From Salinisphaera sp. (GTDB taxonomy: Bacteria > Pseudomonadota > Gammaproteobacteria > Nevskiales > Salinisphaeraceae): a DNA stretch of 64,000 nt. The stretch is taken from NCBI RefSeq assembly GCF_002729955.1, contig NZ_PBYA01000029.1, positions 1-64,000 on the forward strand, written 5' to 3'. Below the pieces are notes generated by a model, which saw only the letters and a program-made list of their open reading frames with translations, had not been told where the DNA came from and did no database searches. Below, piece after piece: positions 35,709 to 43,974 of this stretch; positions within the stretch are counted from its first letter, which is position 1, and each line of letters starts with the position of its first letter. A program made the translations under genes and the position numbers.

Positions 35709-36056
35709 TTACGGTTTCTGCTGCGACAGATACGCCGCAATGTCCTTGATGTCCTGATCGCTCAGGCTCGATGCCTGGGCGTGCATGGTCGAATGCTTGC
35801 GCGCACCGCTGCGATACGACTTCAGCGCCGATTCGATATACGCGGCATGCTGGCCGGCGATCTTGGGCACGTGGTAGGTCGGATAGGCATTGTTGTAATC
35901 GGGAATGCCGTGGCAGCCCACGCAGGTATAGAAGCGTTCCTTACCCGCTGCGGCATCGCCGGCCGCGTCAGCGCCATCGGACTGGGCGAACGCAGGGCCA
36001 TACACGAAGGCGCAACAAACCAAGGCCGCCAGGGCCTTACGCCAACTTTGAATCAT
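35709..36056 (-). CDS. Periplasmic c-type cytochrome
   Basis: 115 residues. Signal peptide (ALVCCAFVYGPAFAQS), haem motif CVGCH, and conserved VPKIAGQHAAYIESALKSYRSGARKHSTMHAQASSLSDQD-like C-terminal half with candidate distal methionine. First gene of a two-cytochrome operon. The shared motif IAGQH-xY in both proteins suggests they arose by tandem duplication. Confidence 0.88.
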   Translation of the reverse strand: MIQSWRKALAALVCCAFVYGPAFAQSDGADAAGDAAAGKERFYTCVGCHGIPDYNNAYPTYHVPKIAGQHAAYIESALKSYRSGARKHSTMHAQASSLSDQDIKDIAAYLSQQKP

Positions 36057-36146
36057 CGAAATCTCCCGAAAACAGCCTGCGCCATCGAGCGCGGCGCAGC
36101 GATATGCTCTTGTAAAACCGCGCGCGAGTCAATTCACCGGCCGTGC

Positions 36147-36821
36147 TCAATCGCGCTCGTCGTCCTCGCGCAACGGCTCGACCACCTGGGCAACACTCGC
36201 ATTGAGGTTGAACGCCGAACGCCCGTTGCGGCCGCGACTTCGCCCGAGGTCGCGTTCGTCGAGCTGCAGCAACACAAGCTGAGCAACCCCACCCGAGCGA
36301 CCGCCGGCCGGGCCCGACCATACGCCGATACGCGGCTCGCCCGTACCACTACGCGGCAGCCCGCCCCCGTAGATGCCACGCAGCGGTTCGGGCATGAGCG
36401 CCTGGGCGCCCTCGTCCAGCGGCGACGTGCTCAGCTGCACGTCCAGCCAGGTGCGCCAGCGCTTTGACGCCAGCTGCTCGAGAGGCTGCGCGGGCAAACG
36501 CTCGATAACGTTTCGCGCAACTGCGGCCGCCGCACTGCGGCCCTGGCGAATCAGCCCGCGCGACGCGCCCGCATCCAGCGCGAGGCGAGGGCGCTCGGCA
36601 CCGGCGGCCGGCAGGCGCAGCGCGCCATCGACATGGGCACGCAGGCGCAACGCCTCGCCCTGGCCGCGCGGCGTAGCGCTGATCGCAACCGTGGCGGTCA
36701 GCCAGGGCGCGCCTCCGTAGGGGCTCGGCAGGCGTAGTTGCACGGTCGTGTCTCGGGGGGCTGCGGCCGCGGCGTTGGGCTCGATCAGACGACGCACGCG
36801 CCGGCGAATGCGGTTGAACAT
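36147..36821 (-). CDS. Hypothetical protein, arginine/alanine-rich
   Basis: 224 residues from ATG 36821 (a GTG at 36833 is an alternative). Basic amphipathic N-terminus (FNRIRRRVRRLIEP), then an alanine- and leucine-rich chain with no signal peptide, membrane segment or recognised motif. The competing 328-residue ORF at 36349-37335 on the same strand overlaps acylphosphatase and looks like a shadow. Coding is supported mainly by length and divergent placement, so confidence is modest. Confidence 0.55.
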   Translation of the reverse strand: MFNRIRRRVRRLIEPNAAAAAPRDTTVQLRLPSPYGGAPWLTATVAISATPRGQGEALRLRAHVDGALRLPAAGAERPRLALDAGASRGLIRQGRSAAAAVARNVIERLPAQPLEQLASKRWRTWLDVQLSTSPLDEGAQALMPEPLRGIYGGGLPRSGTGEPRIGVWSGPAGGRSGGVAQLVLLQLDERDLGRSRGRNGRSAFNLNASVAQVVEPLREDDERD

Positions 36822-36854
36822 GGTTCGAAGCACGCCAGATACGAATTGTGACCC

Positions 36855-36860
36855 TATAAT
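36855..36860 (+). promoter_or_regulatory. Candidate -10 box for the acylphosphatase gene
   Basis: A perfect TATAAT lies 20 bases before the acylphosphatase ATG, rare in this high-GC sequence. No good -35 hexamer is seen at the standard distance, so the promoter may depend on an activator. Confidence 0.45.
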
Positions 36861-36880
36861 GACGCATTACGGACATCGCC

Positions 36881-37156
36881 ATGAACAACACTCGCCAGTT
36901 TTTCGTCAGCGGCCGCGTACAGGGCGTGGGCTTTCGCGAGGCCACACGCAAACGCGCCGACGAGCTGGGCCTGGCTGGCTGGGTTCGCAACCTGGCCGAC
37001 GGCCGCGTTGAAGTACAGGCCAGCGCAGGCGACGACAAGCTCGACGCCCTCGCCCGCTGGCTGCAGGACGGCCCGGCATCGGCGAAGGTCGAGCACGTCG
37101 ATAGCCACCCTGTTGAGCAGGCGGACAGCCTTCCCCAGCCGTTCGCCGTTCGCTGA
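36881..37156 (+). CDS. acyP: Acylphosphatase
   Basis: 91 residues. Hydrolyses acyl phosphates. The catalytic arginine is R19 in VQGVGFRE and the asparagine N37 in GWVRNLADGRVEV, both in the family context. The C-terminus is slightly longer than usual, and its last ~15 residues (EQADSLPQPFAVR) keep the typical FxVR-like end. Stand-alone gene, divergent from the hypothetical gene. Confidence 0.95.
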   Translation: MNNTRQFFVSGRVQGVGFREATRKRADELGLAGWVRNLADGRVEVQASAGDDKLDALARWLQDGPASAKVEHVDSHPVEQADSLPQPFAVR

Positions 37157-37214
37157 TTCGAGCCGACCGCAGCCCGCGAGATAGCGCCCGCGGCCCACGA
37201 GATAGATAGTATCA

Positions 37215-37958
37215 ATGCCCCAAAAAACCGATGACACCGTCTTGCCGCGCTGGGCGTGGCTGGGCGTACCGCTGGCGATCTATTTCGCCCATTACGTTGC
37301 GCGCGCGCTGCTCGACGCCCCGGTCTACGACGCATGGCTGCTGCACGAGTCGGGTCTGACCGAGGTCGGCACGGTGGTGATACTGGCGCTTGCGCTGGCA
37401 GGCGGGCTCGTGGCCACCGCCTGGGCCTTTCGACGCAGTGATCGCGCGCTGGCGATTTTTTTCGCGCTGTTCAGCCTCGGCTGCCTTTATTTCGGCGGCG
37501 AGGAAGCCAGCTGGGGCCAGCACTGGTTCGGCTGGGCGACGCCGGATCAGTGGCGTGCCTTGAACAATCAGGCCGAAACGAACCTGCACAACTCGAACTC
37601 GCTGGCCGGATCGCTCCTGGATCAGCTGCCACGCAATCTGCTCGCTGCTGCCATCCTCGTGGGCGGCTGTATTCTACCCATCCGGCGCTGGCTGAGCGGC
37701 CGCGCCTATGCTCATGACAGCTTTGGTTACTGGGCCATGCCCACCTTCGACTGCGTGGTCATCGGCTTCATCGCGCCGCTGGCCTCGATTCCGGAAAAGC
37801 TGTTCGAAGCCGCCATGGACGATGTGCCTTACCCGTTCGATATCGACGGCGGCGAAGTCAAGGAGCTGATGTTCGCCGTATTCCTGTGCCTGTATATCGT
37901 CACGGTGCTGGTACGGATACGGCGCGACACGGTTACGCCTGTCGCCTCTCCGGCCTGA
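37215..37958 (+). CDS. Polytopic membrane protein, unknown
   Basis: 247 residues with about five hydrophobic segments (roughly 14-32, 50-70, 78-98, 140-160, 215-235). The most distinctive string is YFGGEEASWGQHWFGWATP followed by NNQAETNLHNSN, which I recall in uncharacterised bacterial membrane proteins. No function known. Lies 58 bp after acylphosphatase. Confidence 0.7.
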   Translation: MPQKTDDTVLPRWAWLGVPLAIYFAHYVARALLDAPVYDAWLLHESGLTEVGTVVILALALAGGLVATAWAFRRSDRALAIFFALFSLGCLYFGGEEASWGQHWFGWATPDQWRALNNQAETNLHNSNSLAGSLLDQLPRNLLAAAILVGGCILPIRRWLSGRAYAHDSFGYWAMPTFDCVVIGFIAPLASIPEKLFEAAMDDVPYPFDIDGGEVKELMFAVFLCLYIVTVLVRIRRDTVTPVASPA

Positions 37959-37980
37959 CCACGGGCTTTTGCAAAAAAGA

Positions 37981-38016
37981 AAGGCCCGAATCGGGAGGGC
38001 AGCCGATCCGGGCCTT
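37981..38016. terminator. Hairpin after the membrane protein gene
   Basis: AAGGCCCG / CGGGCCTT stem with inner self-complementary loop. A-rich sequence (GCAAAAAAGAAAGG) on its left gives a T tract only on the minus strand, so it would terminate minus-strand transcripts. For the plus-strand gene it is a hairpin without a U run. Confidence 0.45.
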
Positions 38017-38160
38017 GAAGAGCAGCGCCGCTCGGGGGAAAGCGACGCCACCATCGCAACGTCATCGCTCGGGTAGGATGTACGCTGCGTTGGCGCAAAA
38101 ACCGGTGAAGGGGGAACACCGATTCTGCGAAGAGCGGCGAGGTGTTGCGCCCCGCCGGCT

Positions 38161-38287
38161 TCGATACGAATTATAGGCAACGCACATCGCTATTCATAAT
38201 TGCATTTCTTATCACTATGAATAGCGTTGCACTATACATATATTTTTATCAGTCGATACAGCCTTTTATAGTGATCCGGAGTCACCG
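38161..38287. promoter_or_regulatory. AT-rich prfC upstream region with inverted repeat
   Basis: The 329-bp gap before prfC contains no gene. Its last ~110 bases are far more AT-rich than anything nearby and hold a perfect 9-bp inverted repeat, GCTATTCAT (38189-38197) and ATGAATAGC (38217-38225), itself bracketed by GCAACG and CGTTGC. Several TATA-like hexamers follow (TATACA, TTATAG). This looks like a promoter/operator region or a structured leader. Confidence 0.5.
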
Positions 38288-39898
38288 ATGAGCGCGTCAC
38301 CCGCCCTCGATAACACCCCGACCGCGCGCGAAGCGACCAAGCGGCGGACCTTCGCCATCATTTCGCATCCCGATGCCGGCAAGACCACGCTGACCGAAAA
38401 GCTGCTGCTGTTCGGCGGCGCGATCCAGCTCGCCGGCACGGTCAAGGGGCGCAAGGCATCGCGTCATGCCACCTCCGACTGGATGGCCATGGAGCAGTCG
38501 CGCGGTATTTCCGTGACGACATCGGTGATGCAGTTCCCCTACAACGAACGCATCGTCAATCTGCTCGACACGCCCGGCCACGAGGACTTCTCGGAAGATA
38601 CCTATCGCACGCTCACGGCGGTGGACAGCGCGCTCATGGTCATCGACATCGCCAAGGGCGTCGAGCCGCGTACGATCAAGCTCATGGAGGTCTGTCGGCT
38701 GCGCACCACGCCGATCTTCACCTTCATCAACAAGATGGACCGCGAAGGCCGCCCGCCGCTGGAGGTGCTCGACGAGGTCGAGGAAGTCCTCGGCATCAGC
38801 TGTGCGCCCATCACCTGGCCGATCGGCATGGGCAGCCAGTTCAAGGGCGTATATCACCTGCTCGAAGACAAGGTGCATCTCTACGAAGGCACCGACAACG
38901 AGGCCGGCGGCAAGACCGTCACCCTGGACGGCCTCGACGACCCGCGCCTCAAGGACATCGCCGGCATCTTCTACGACGACCTGCTCGAAGAGATCGAACT
39001 GGTGCGCGAGGCCGGTGACGGTTTCGATCTGGAGATGTATCTCGCCGGCGAGCTCACGCCGGTCTTCTTTGGCTCGGCGGTGAACAATTTCGGCATTCGC
39101 CCGCTGCTCGATGCCTTCGTCGAATGGGCCCCGGCGCCTATCCCGCGGGCCACGACCAGCCGCGAAGTCGCGCCCACCGAAGAGCCGCTGTCGGGCTTCG
39201 TGTTCAAGATCCAGGCGAATATGGACCCGCAGCATCGCGACCGTATCGCCTTCATGCGCGTGTGTTCGGGGCATTACGAAAAAGGCATGAAAATGCAGCA
39301 CCTGCGGGCCGGCAAGGAGATTCGCGTCAACGACGCCATCACCTTCATGGCCAATCGCCGCGAGGCCGCGGAAACCGCCTGGCCGGGCGATATCATCGGC
39401 ATCCACAACCACGGCACCATCGCCATCGGCGACTGCTTCTCCCAGGGCGAGGACCTGCAGTTCACCGGCATCCCCAACTTCGCCCCCGAGCTGTTTCAGC
39501 GCGTGGTGCTGCGCGACCCGCTCAAGGCCAAGGCCCTGCACAAGGGGCTCGATCAGCTCTGCGAAGAAGGCGCCACCCAGGTGTTTCGCCCGATCAACAA
39601 CAACGACGTGATTCTGGGCGCCGTCGGCGTACTGCAGTTCGACGTGGTGGCCGAACGGCTCAAGAACGAATACGGCGTGAAGGCCACCTTCGAGCCCATC
39701 AACGTGCATACCGCACGCTGGATCTACGGCGATGATCGCGAAATCCGTCGCTTTCGTGATCGTATGGACGACGGCGTGGCCGAGGACCACGGCGGCGCGC
39801 TGGTGTATCTGGCGCCCACCCGGGTCAAGCTGCAGCTCACCGAAGAACGCTGGCCGGAGATCACCTTCGCGGCCACCCGTGAGTACAACGCCAACTGA
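38288..39898 (+). CDS. prfC: Peptide chain release factor 3
   Basis: 536 residues. GTPase that recycles release factors 1 and 2 after peptide release. G1 is [13 protein letters not shown]3 [15 protein letters not shown]4 NKMDREG. RF3-specific strings such as [18 protein letters not shown] and [11 protein letters not shown] follow. Full length. Shine-Dalgarno GGAG before ATG. Cotranscription with the downstream GNAT gene (21-bp gap) is possible. Confidence 0.98.
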   Translation: MSASPALDNTPTAREATKRRTFAIISHPDAGKTTLTEKLLLFGGAIQLAGTVKGRKASRHATSDWMAMEQSRGISVTTSVMQFPYNERIVNLLDTPGHEDFSEDTYRTLTAVDSALMVIDIAKGVEPRTIKLMEVCRLRTTPIFTFINKMDREGRPPLEVLDEVEEVLGISCAPITWPIGMGSQFKGVYHLLEDKVHLYEGTDNEAGGKTVTLDGLDDPRLKDIAGIFYDDLLEEIELVREAGDGFDLEMYLAGELTPVFFGSAVNNFGIRPLLDAFVEWAPAPIPRATTSREVAPTEEPLSGFVFKIQANMDPQHRDRIAFMRVCSGHYEKGMKMQHLRAGKEIRVNDAITFMANRREAAETAWPGDIIGIHNHGTIAIGDCFSQGEDLQFTGIPNFAPELFQRVVLRDPLKAKALHKGLDQLCEEGATQVFRPINNNDVILGAVGVLQFDVVAERLKNEYGVKATFEPINVHTARWIYGDDREIRRFRDRMDDGVAEDHGGALVYLAPTRVKLQLTEERWPEITFAATREYNAN

Positions 39899-39919
39899 TC
39901 CCCGGGCAGTCCTCGGCCG

Positions 39920-40396
39920 ATGAAGGAATCGATCCGCGTTCGTCGCTTTCGCGAAGGCGACGAAGCGGCGCTATTCGAGATCTTTCATTCGGCCGTGCAT
40001 TGCATCGCCGTCGCCGACTACACGCCGCGCCAGATCGAGGCCTGGGCGCCGCGCACGCTCGATGCGCTCGCCTGGCGCGATGCTATTCGGGCCCTCGCCC
40101 CGTTCGTGGCCCTGCGGGGCGCGCAACCGGTCGGCTATGCCGACCTGCAGGGCAACGGCTATATCGACCACTTCTTCGTATCCGGTCACCACCCGCGCCA
40201 GGGTATTGGCGGCCTGCTGATGGGCCGGCTCGAAGCCGAGGCCAAACGACGGCATCTTACGGCCATGTGCGCCGATGTGAGCCGCACCGCCGAGCCCTTT
40301 TTCGCCCGCTACGGCTTCGAGGTCGTCGAACGCCGCAGTCGCTGCCTGCGTGGCGAGGAGCTCGCCAACGCGTATATGCGCAAGCCGCTTCGCTAA
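39920..40396 (+). CDS. GNAT-family N-acetyltransferase
   Basis: 158 residues with a complete GNAT fold. The acetyl-CoA binding segment is HHPRQGIGGLLMGRLEAEA, preceded by YIDHFFVSG, and the last strand is FFARYGFEVVERR. Similar to small YafP-type acetyltransferases. Substrate unknown. Confidence 0.85.
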   Translation: MKESIRVRRFREGDEAALFEIFHSAVHCIAVADYTPRQIEAWAPRTLDALAWRDAIRALAPFVALRGAQPVGYADLQGNGYIDHFFVSGHHPRQGIGGLLMGRLEAEAKRRHLTAMCADVSRTAEPFFARYGFEVVERRSRCLRGEELANAYMRKPLR

Positions 40397-40438
40397 GGAA
40401 TCTATGCATGCCCTAGCGTGGTTGCGCCGCAAGATTTT

Positions 40439-41953
40439 CTAGTCGTCGGCGACGGTCTCCAAACGAATATCGGCCCGGGCCAGCAGCTCCGCTTCGCGGG
40501 CGAGATCGGCCTGGGTGAGGGGGCGCTCCTCCAGCCAGTCGGCCTCGCAGTGCAGATAGATATCGCCGTCTTCAACCTCCAGCCAGACGGGCGGCACCAT
40601 GTCCGGATCGCGGCCGCGGTGCAGAATCACCGCCAGGCGCAGCACCAGCGCCAGCCGATAAGCCAGGTCGCGCCAGTCTGTGGGCAGCGCATCCACCAGA
40701 TCGGCGCGAAAACGCCCGCGATGCAGGCGTACGAGCGTCGCCAGTACCGCCTGGTCGGTGCGCGAAAACCCCTGCAGATCGGCGTTGCGCAGAATGTATT
40801 CGCCGTGCTTGTGATACCCCTTATGGGAAATCGCCAGGCCGATTTCGTGCAACAACGCCGCCCAGCGCAGCAGCCGCGGCGCCATGCCGCTGACCCGTTC
40901 GTCGTCGTAATCGCCCAGCAGAGCGATCGCGGTCGCGGCCACGCGTTCGGCCTGGGCATGGTCGACATCGTAGCGGTGGCTGGCGGCAATCACGCCATCC
41001 TCGCGCGCATCGTGATCGTGCAGGCGGCCCAGCAGATCGGCCACCACGCCTTCACGCAGCGCCTTGTCGGATACGCGCATCGCCTCGATGCCCAGGCTTT
41101 CGAACAGCCCGGTCAGCACCGCCAGCCCGCCGGGGAAAATCGCGCGGCGTTCTTCGGATACGCCGGGCAGGTCGAGCTTGTCCACCTTGCCGGCCTTGAG
41201 CACGGCCCGTGCCAGCGCCTTGAGGTCGGCCGGGGTGATGGTTTCATCGGCCTTGGTGGCGCCGGCCGCCCGCAGAATCGACTTCACGCTGCCCGAGGCG
41301 CCGATCGCCAGATCCCAGCCGGCCCGGCGATAGGCACGGGCGATCGGCTCGACGGTCAGACGCGCATCCGTGACCGCCGCCTGCCAGGCCTTGCGGCTGA
41401 TCTTGCCGTTGCCGAAGAAACGCTGCATCTGCACGACCGCGCCCAGCGACAGGCTTTCCACGAGTTCGGGGCGGGCAAGTTCGCCCACGATCACTTCGGT
41501 AGAGCCGCCGCCGATATCGATCACGAGACGCCGCGGATGGTCGTTGCCGAGATCCTGGATCACCCCGCCATAGATCAGACGGGCCTCTTCGGCGCCGTAG
41601 ATGACTTCCACCGGGTGCCCCAGCGCGGCGCTGGCTTCGGCCAGAAACGCATCGGAATCACGCGCACGCCGTAGTGTGTTGGTACCCACCGCGCGCACGT
41701 GGCCTGGAGCAATGCCTTGAAGACGCTGACCGAATCGCTCCAGACACGCCAACGCGCGGGCGGCGGCATCCGGGTCCAGGCGGCGATCGGCGCTCAAACC
41801 GCCGGCCAGGCGCACCGACTCCTTGAGCCGATCGACGACATGCAGCTTGCCGCCATCATCGCGGACCACGATCATGTGAAAACTGTTGGACCCCAGATCG
41901 ACAGCGGCGACCGTCTGCGGCTCGGGCGCGACCTGTTCGCTCTCGCGATTCAT
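40439..41953 (-). CDS. ppx: Exopolyphosphatase (Ppx/GppA family)
   Basis: 504 residues. Releases phosphate from polyphosphate chain ends. N-terminal actin-like ATPase fold with VAAVDLGSNSFHMIVV and VIDIGGGSTEVIVG as phosphate loops; VIYGAEEARLIYGG is a family block. The C-terminal HD-like helical domain has LLHEIGLAISHKGYHKHGEYI. No ppk next to it. GppA activity (guanosine pentaphosphate) is possible but the length fits Ppx. Confidence 0.93.
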   Translation of the reverse strand: MNRESEQVAPEPQTVAAVDLGSNSFHMIVVRDDGGKLHVVDRLKESVRLAGGLSADRRLDPDAAARALACLERFGQRLQGIAPGHVRAVGTNTLRRARDSDAFLAEASAALGHPVEVIYGAEEARLIYGGVIQDLGNDHPRRLVIDIGGGSTEVIVGELARPELVESLSLGAVVQMQRFFGNGKISRKAWQAAVTDARLTVEPIARAYRRAGWDLAIGASGSVKSILRAAGATKADETITPADLKALARAVLKAGKVDKLDLPGVSEERRAIFPGGLAVLTGLFESLGIEAMRVSDKALREGVVADLLGRLHDHDAREDGVIAASHRYDVDHAQAERVAATAIALLGDYDDERVSGMAPRLLRWAALLHEIGLAISHKGYHKHGEYILRNADLQGFSRTDQAVLATLVRLHRGRFRADLVDALPTDWRDLAYRLALVLRLAVILHRGRDPDMVPPVWLEVEDGDIYLHCEADWLEERPLTQADLAREAELLARADIRLETVADD

Positions 41954-41998
41954 GGGTCTATCTTAAGCGCGCCGGCCGGGGCGCCGATAAGGGAATCG

Positions 41999-42565
41999 AT
42001 GAACACGGGCAAACAAAGGCACGAAGGAATGGCGCGAGCGATTATGTCGCAACGACGCGCAGGGGTGTACCCGCGATTGCTGCTCACACTGGTAATCGTG
42101 GTACTCGCCGGCTGCGCGAGTCAGCCCAGCTATCGGGCTGATACCTCTTATGCGCGGGTGAGCAAGAGCCAGTATCCCGACCAGGGCGCGATGATCGATG
42201 CGCTGTTCGACTACTACCACCAATGGCGCGGTGTGCCCTATCGCCTGGGCGGCATGGATCGAAGCGGCATCGACTGTTCGGCGTTCGTCGCCCGCACCAT
42301 GCGCGAGCTGGAATCGCTGAACCTGCCGCGCACCACCGGTGCCCAGGCACAGATCGGCCAACCGATATCCGCCGGCGATCTGTCACCGGGCGATCTGGTG
42401 TTCTTCAAGACCGGCTACAGCAGCCGCCATGTCGGTATCTACGTGGGCGCGGGGCGCTTCATGCACGCCTCGACCAGCCAGGGCGTGACCATGTCCCGAC
42501 TCGACAACATCTACTGGCGCAGCCATTACTGGCAGTCGCGGCGTCTGCTCACCCAGACGTACTGA
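41999..42565 (+). CDS. NlpC/P60-family peptidoglycan hydrolase lipoprotein
   Basis: 188 residues if ATG 41999 is used (Shine-Dalgarno AAGGGA at good spacing); ATGs at 42029 and 42044 are alternatives. Signal region with lipobox VLAGC. The NlpC/P60 catalytic cysteine is in GIDCSAFVART, the histidine in SSRHVGIYVGAGRFMHAS, with a nearby downstream polar residue. An outer-membrane-anchored endopeptidase cleaving peptide stems is expected, as for Spr/NlpC. Divergent from ppx. Confidence 0.9.
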   Translation: MNTGKQRHEGMARAIMSQRRAGVYPRLLLTLVIVVLAGCASQPSYRADTSYARVSKSQYPDQGAMIDALFDYYHQWRGVPYRLGGMDRSGIDCSAFVARTMRELESLNLPRTTGAQAQIGQPISAGDLSPGDLVFFKTGYSSRHVGIYVGAGRFMHASTSQGVTMSRLDNIYWRSHYWQSRRLLTQTY

Positions 42566-42590
42566 GCGCAGCGACGACGGCGAGCCACCC

Positions 42591-43472
42591 ATGAGCGATA
42601 CATCGTCCCCGGACCTGCGTACACGCCTGCGCGAGATCATCTTCGGTACCGACACCCGCGCCGGCCGCAGCTTCGATATCGTGCTGCTGGTCGTGATCGT
42701 GGCCAGCGTGGTCAACCTCATGCTGGTTTCGGTCGCCGCCATCGAGGCCCGCTTCGGGGTCGTGCTGCATACCCTGGAATGGCTGTTCACGCTCATGTTC
42801 AGCATCGAATACGCGGTGCGCATCTATGCCGCACGGCGTCGCTGGGCCTATATCCGCAGTTTCTACGGCATCATCGACCTGCTATCCGTACTGCCGCTGT
42901 ATCTTGCCCTGCTGCTGCCCTCGGCGCATTACTTCGTGGCCGTACGCGCGCTGCGCGTGATGCGCATCTTTCGCGTGCTCAAGCTCGTGCGTTATGCCAA
43001 CGACGCCAACGTGCTCACGCGCTCGTTACGCCATGCCCAGCGCAAGATGCAGATCTTTCTGGGCGTGCTGGCCCTGGTGACGATCATCCTGGGCGCGTTG
43101 ATGTATGTCGTGGAAGGCCCGCCCCACGGTTTCACTAGCATTCCCCGCAGCATGTACTGGGCGGTCGTGACGATCACCACGGTCGGCTACGGCGATATCG
43201 CCCCCGGCACGCCGCTCGGCCAGGCGATTGCCGGTATCGCCATCATGCTCGGCTATGCCCTGCTCGCGGTGACCGGCGGCATCATCACCGCCGAGCTGAC
43301 CAACGAGATTTCCAACGAGCGACAGCTGCGCCAGTGCCCCCACTGCGAGCGCAGCGGTCACGAGATCGACGCGCACTACTGCAAGTTCTGCGGCGGCCAT
43401 CTCGACAAAGATGAGCAGGAGGACCCGCCCGCCAACAAGGAACAGGCCGCCGACCGCGACAAGCTCGATTAG
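42591..43472 (+). CDS. Voltage-gated potassium channel with C-terminal zinc ribbon
   Basis: 293 residues. Six-transmembrane voltage-gated channel: S4 is arginine-rich (VRALRVMRIFRVLKLVRY, about 118-135), S5 near 155-175, the selectivity filter TVGYGD at 197-202, S6 at about 208-235. An unusual short cytoplasmic tail holds a four-cysteine zinc ribbon (CPHC at 249-252, CKFC at 264-267) and an acidic end. Passes K+ across the inner membrane. The zinc ribbon suggests metal- or redox-dependent regulation or tetramer assembly (inference). Follows the NlpC gene by 25 bp. Confidence 0.9.
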   Translation: MSDTSSPDLRTRLREIIFGTDTRAGRSFDIVLLVVIVASVVNLMLVSVAAIEARFGVVLHTLEWLFTLMFSIEYAVRIYAARRRWAYIRSFYGIIDLLSVLPLYLALLLPSAHYFVAVRALRVMRIFRVLKLVRYANDANVLTRSLRHAQRKMQIFLGVLALVTIILGALMYVVEGPPHGFTSIPRSMYWAVVTITTVGYGDIAPGTPLGQAIAGIAIMLGYALLAVTGGIITAELTNEISNERQLRQCPHCERSGHEIDAHYCKFCGGHLDKDEQEDPPANKEQAADRDKLD

Positions 43473-43531
43473 CGGGCCTGCCCCGATAAGTCGATACCCG
43501 CATCCGGCGGCTTCGTTCCTTGAAGAGCCAG

Positions 43532-43632
43532 TCCGCAAATGCACGCCAAAAGCGCAAATGAACAATGGCGGTTCGCCCCTCACGACGCACGCAAACGCGG
43601 GCGTAGGTTGGATTAGCGCAGCGTAATCCAAC
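43532..43632. repeat. Dispersed repeat, second copy of the 11365-11458 block
   Basis: TCCGCAAATGCACGCCAAAA then GCGTAGGTTGGATTAGCGCA and GCGTAATCCAACA. Same order and spacing as the block near 11.4 kb. The GTAGG element is here a clean inverted repeat (TTGGATTA / TAATCCAA). Confidence 0.72.
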
Positions 43633-43728
43633 ACCGGACGTAACCTCCGGTGTCGATTCGACCGGCGTTGTCGAACCCGGCCATGACGGCCATTGCCCGT
43701 CTTGATCAAGTACAAAGCTCAGCGTGCC

Positions 43729-43833
43729 ATGAACATCAGATCATCCGGACTCCGAGCGCTTGGTCTGTCGCCTTATTCGCGCACCTTCGCGTTCATTTGC
43801 GGACAACCTGCTTGCTTGAGTACAGCCAACTAA
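43729..43833 (+). CDS. Candidate 34-residue micropeptide in a dispersed repeat
   Basis: ATG to TAA, 35 codons, too short for the ORF track. Peptide begins MNIRSSGLRALGLSPYSR and ends ACLSTAN. The copy at 6608-6709 (minus strand) differs at seven synonymous and five non-synonymous codons over about 31 codons, a synonymous excess expected from selection on the peptide rather than from neutral decay. There is no good Shine-Dalgarno. It may equally be a DNA or RNA repeat with accidental frame conservation. Confidence 0.3.
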   Translation: MNIRSSGLRALGLSPYSRTFAFICGQPACLSTAN

Positions 43834-43919
43834 GCTTCATACAAAATCAAGTTGCTCGTTGGTTTTAAGCCGACGGCCCAGCCGCCCCACACGCCCACTC
43901 AACGTGACACGCCAGAGAT

Positions 43920-43948
43920 AAAAAAAGCCCGTCACGAGGACGGGCTTT
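43920..43948 (-). terminator. Rho-independent terminator of the desaturase gene
   Basis: On the minus strand: AAAGCCCGTC / GACGGGCTTT stem (10 bp, 5-base loop) followed by seven T residues. It lies 27 bases after the desaturase stop. Confidence 0.9.
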
Positions 43949-43974
43949 CAATCAGCAGGCGGTGCGCAGCGGCA

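Larger units (their letters stand above)
43473..43974. other. 502-bp gene-poor repeat block
   Basis: Contains repeat blocks matching those at 11365-11458 and 6608-6709, a 34-codon candidate reading frame, and the minus-strand terminator of the desaturase. No larger gene is supported; the 72-codon track ORF is in a different frame from the conserved micropeptide frame. Confidence 0.6.

Noticed and set aside
36349-37335. 328-codon minus-strand ORF overlapping acylphosphatase
   Set aside because: Arginine/alanine-rich translation without motifs, opposite a clear acylphosphatase gene.
43650-43868. 72-codon ORF in the second repeat block
   Set aside because: It is in a different frame from the conserved micropeptide frame and starts inside another repeat.
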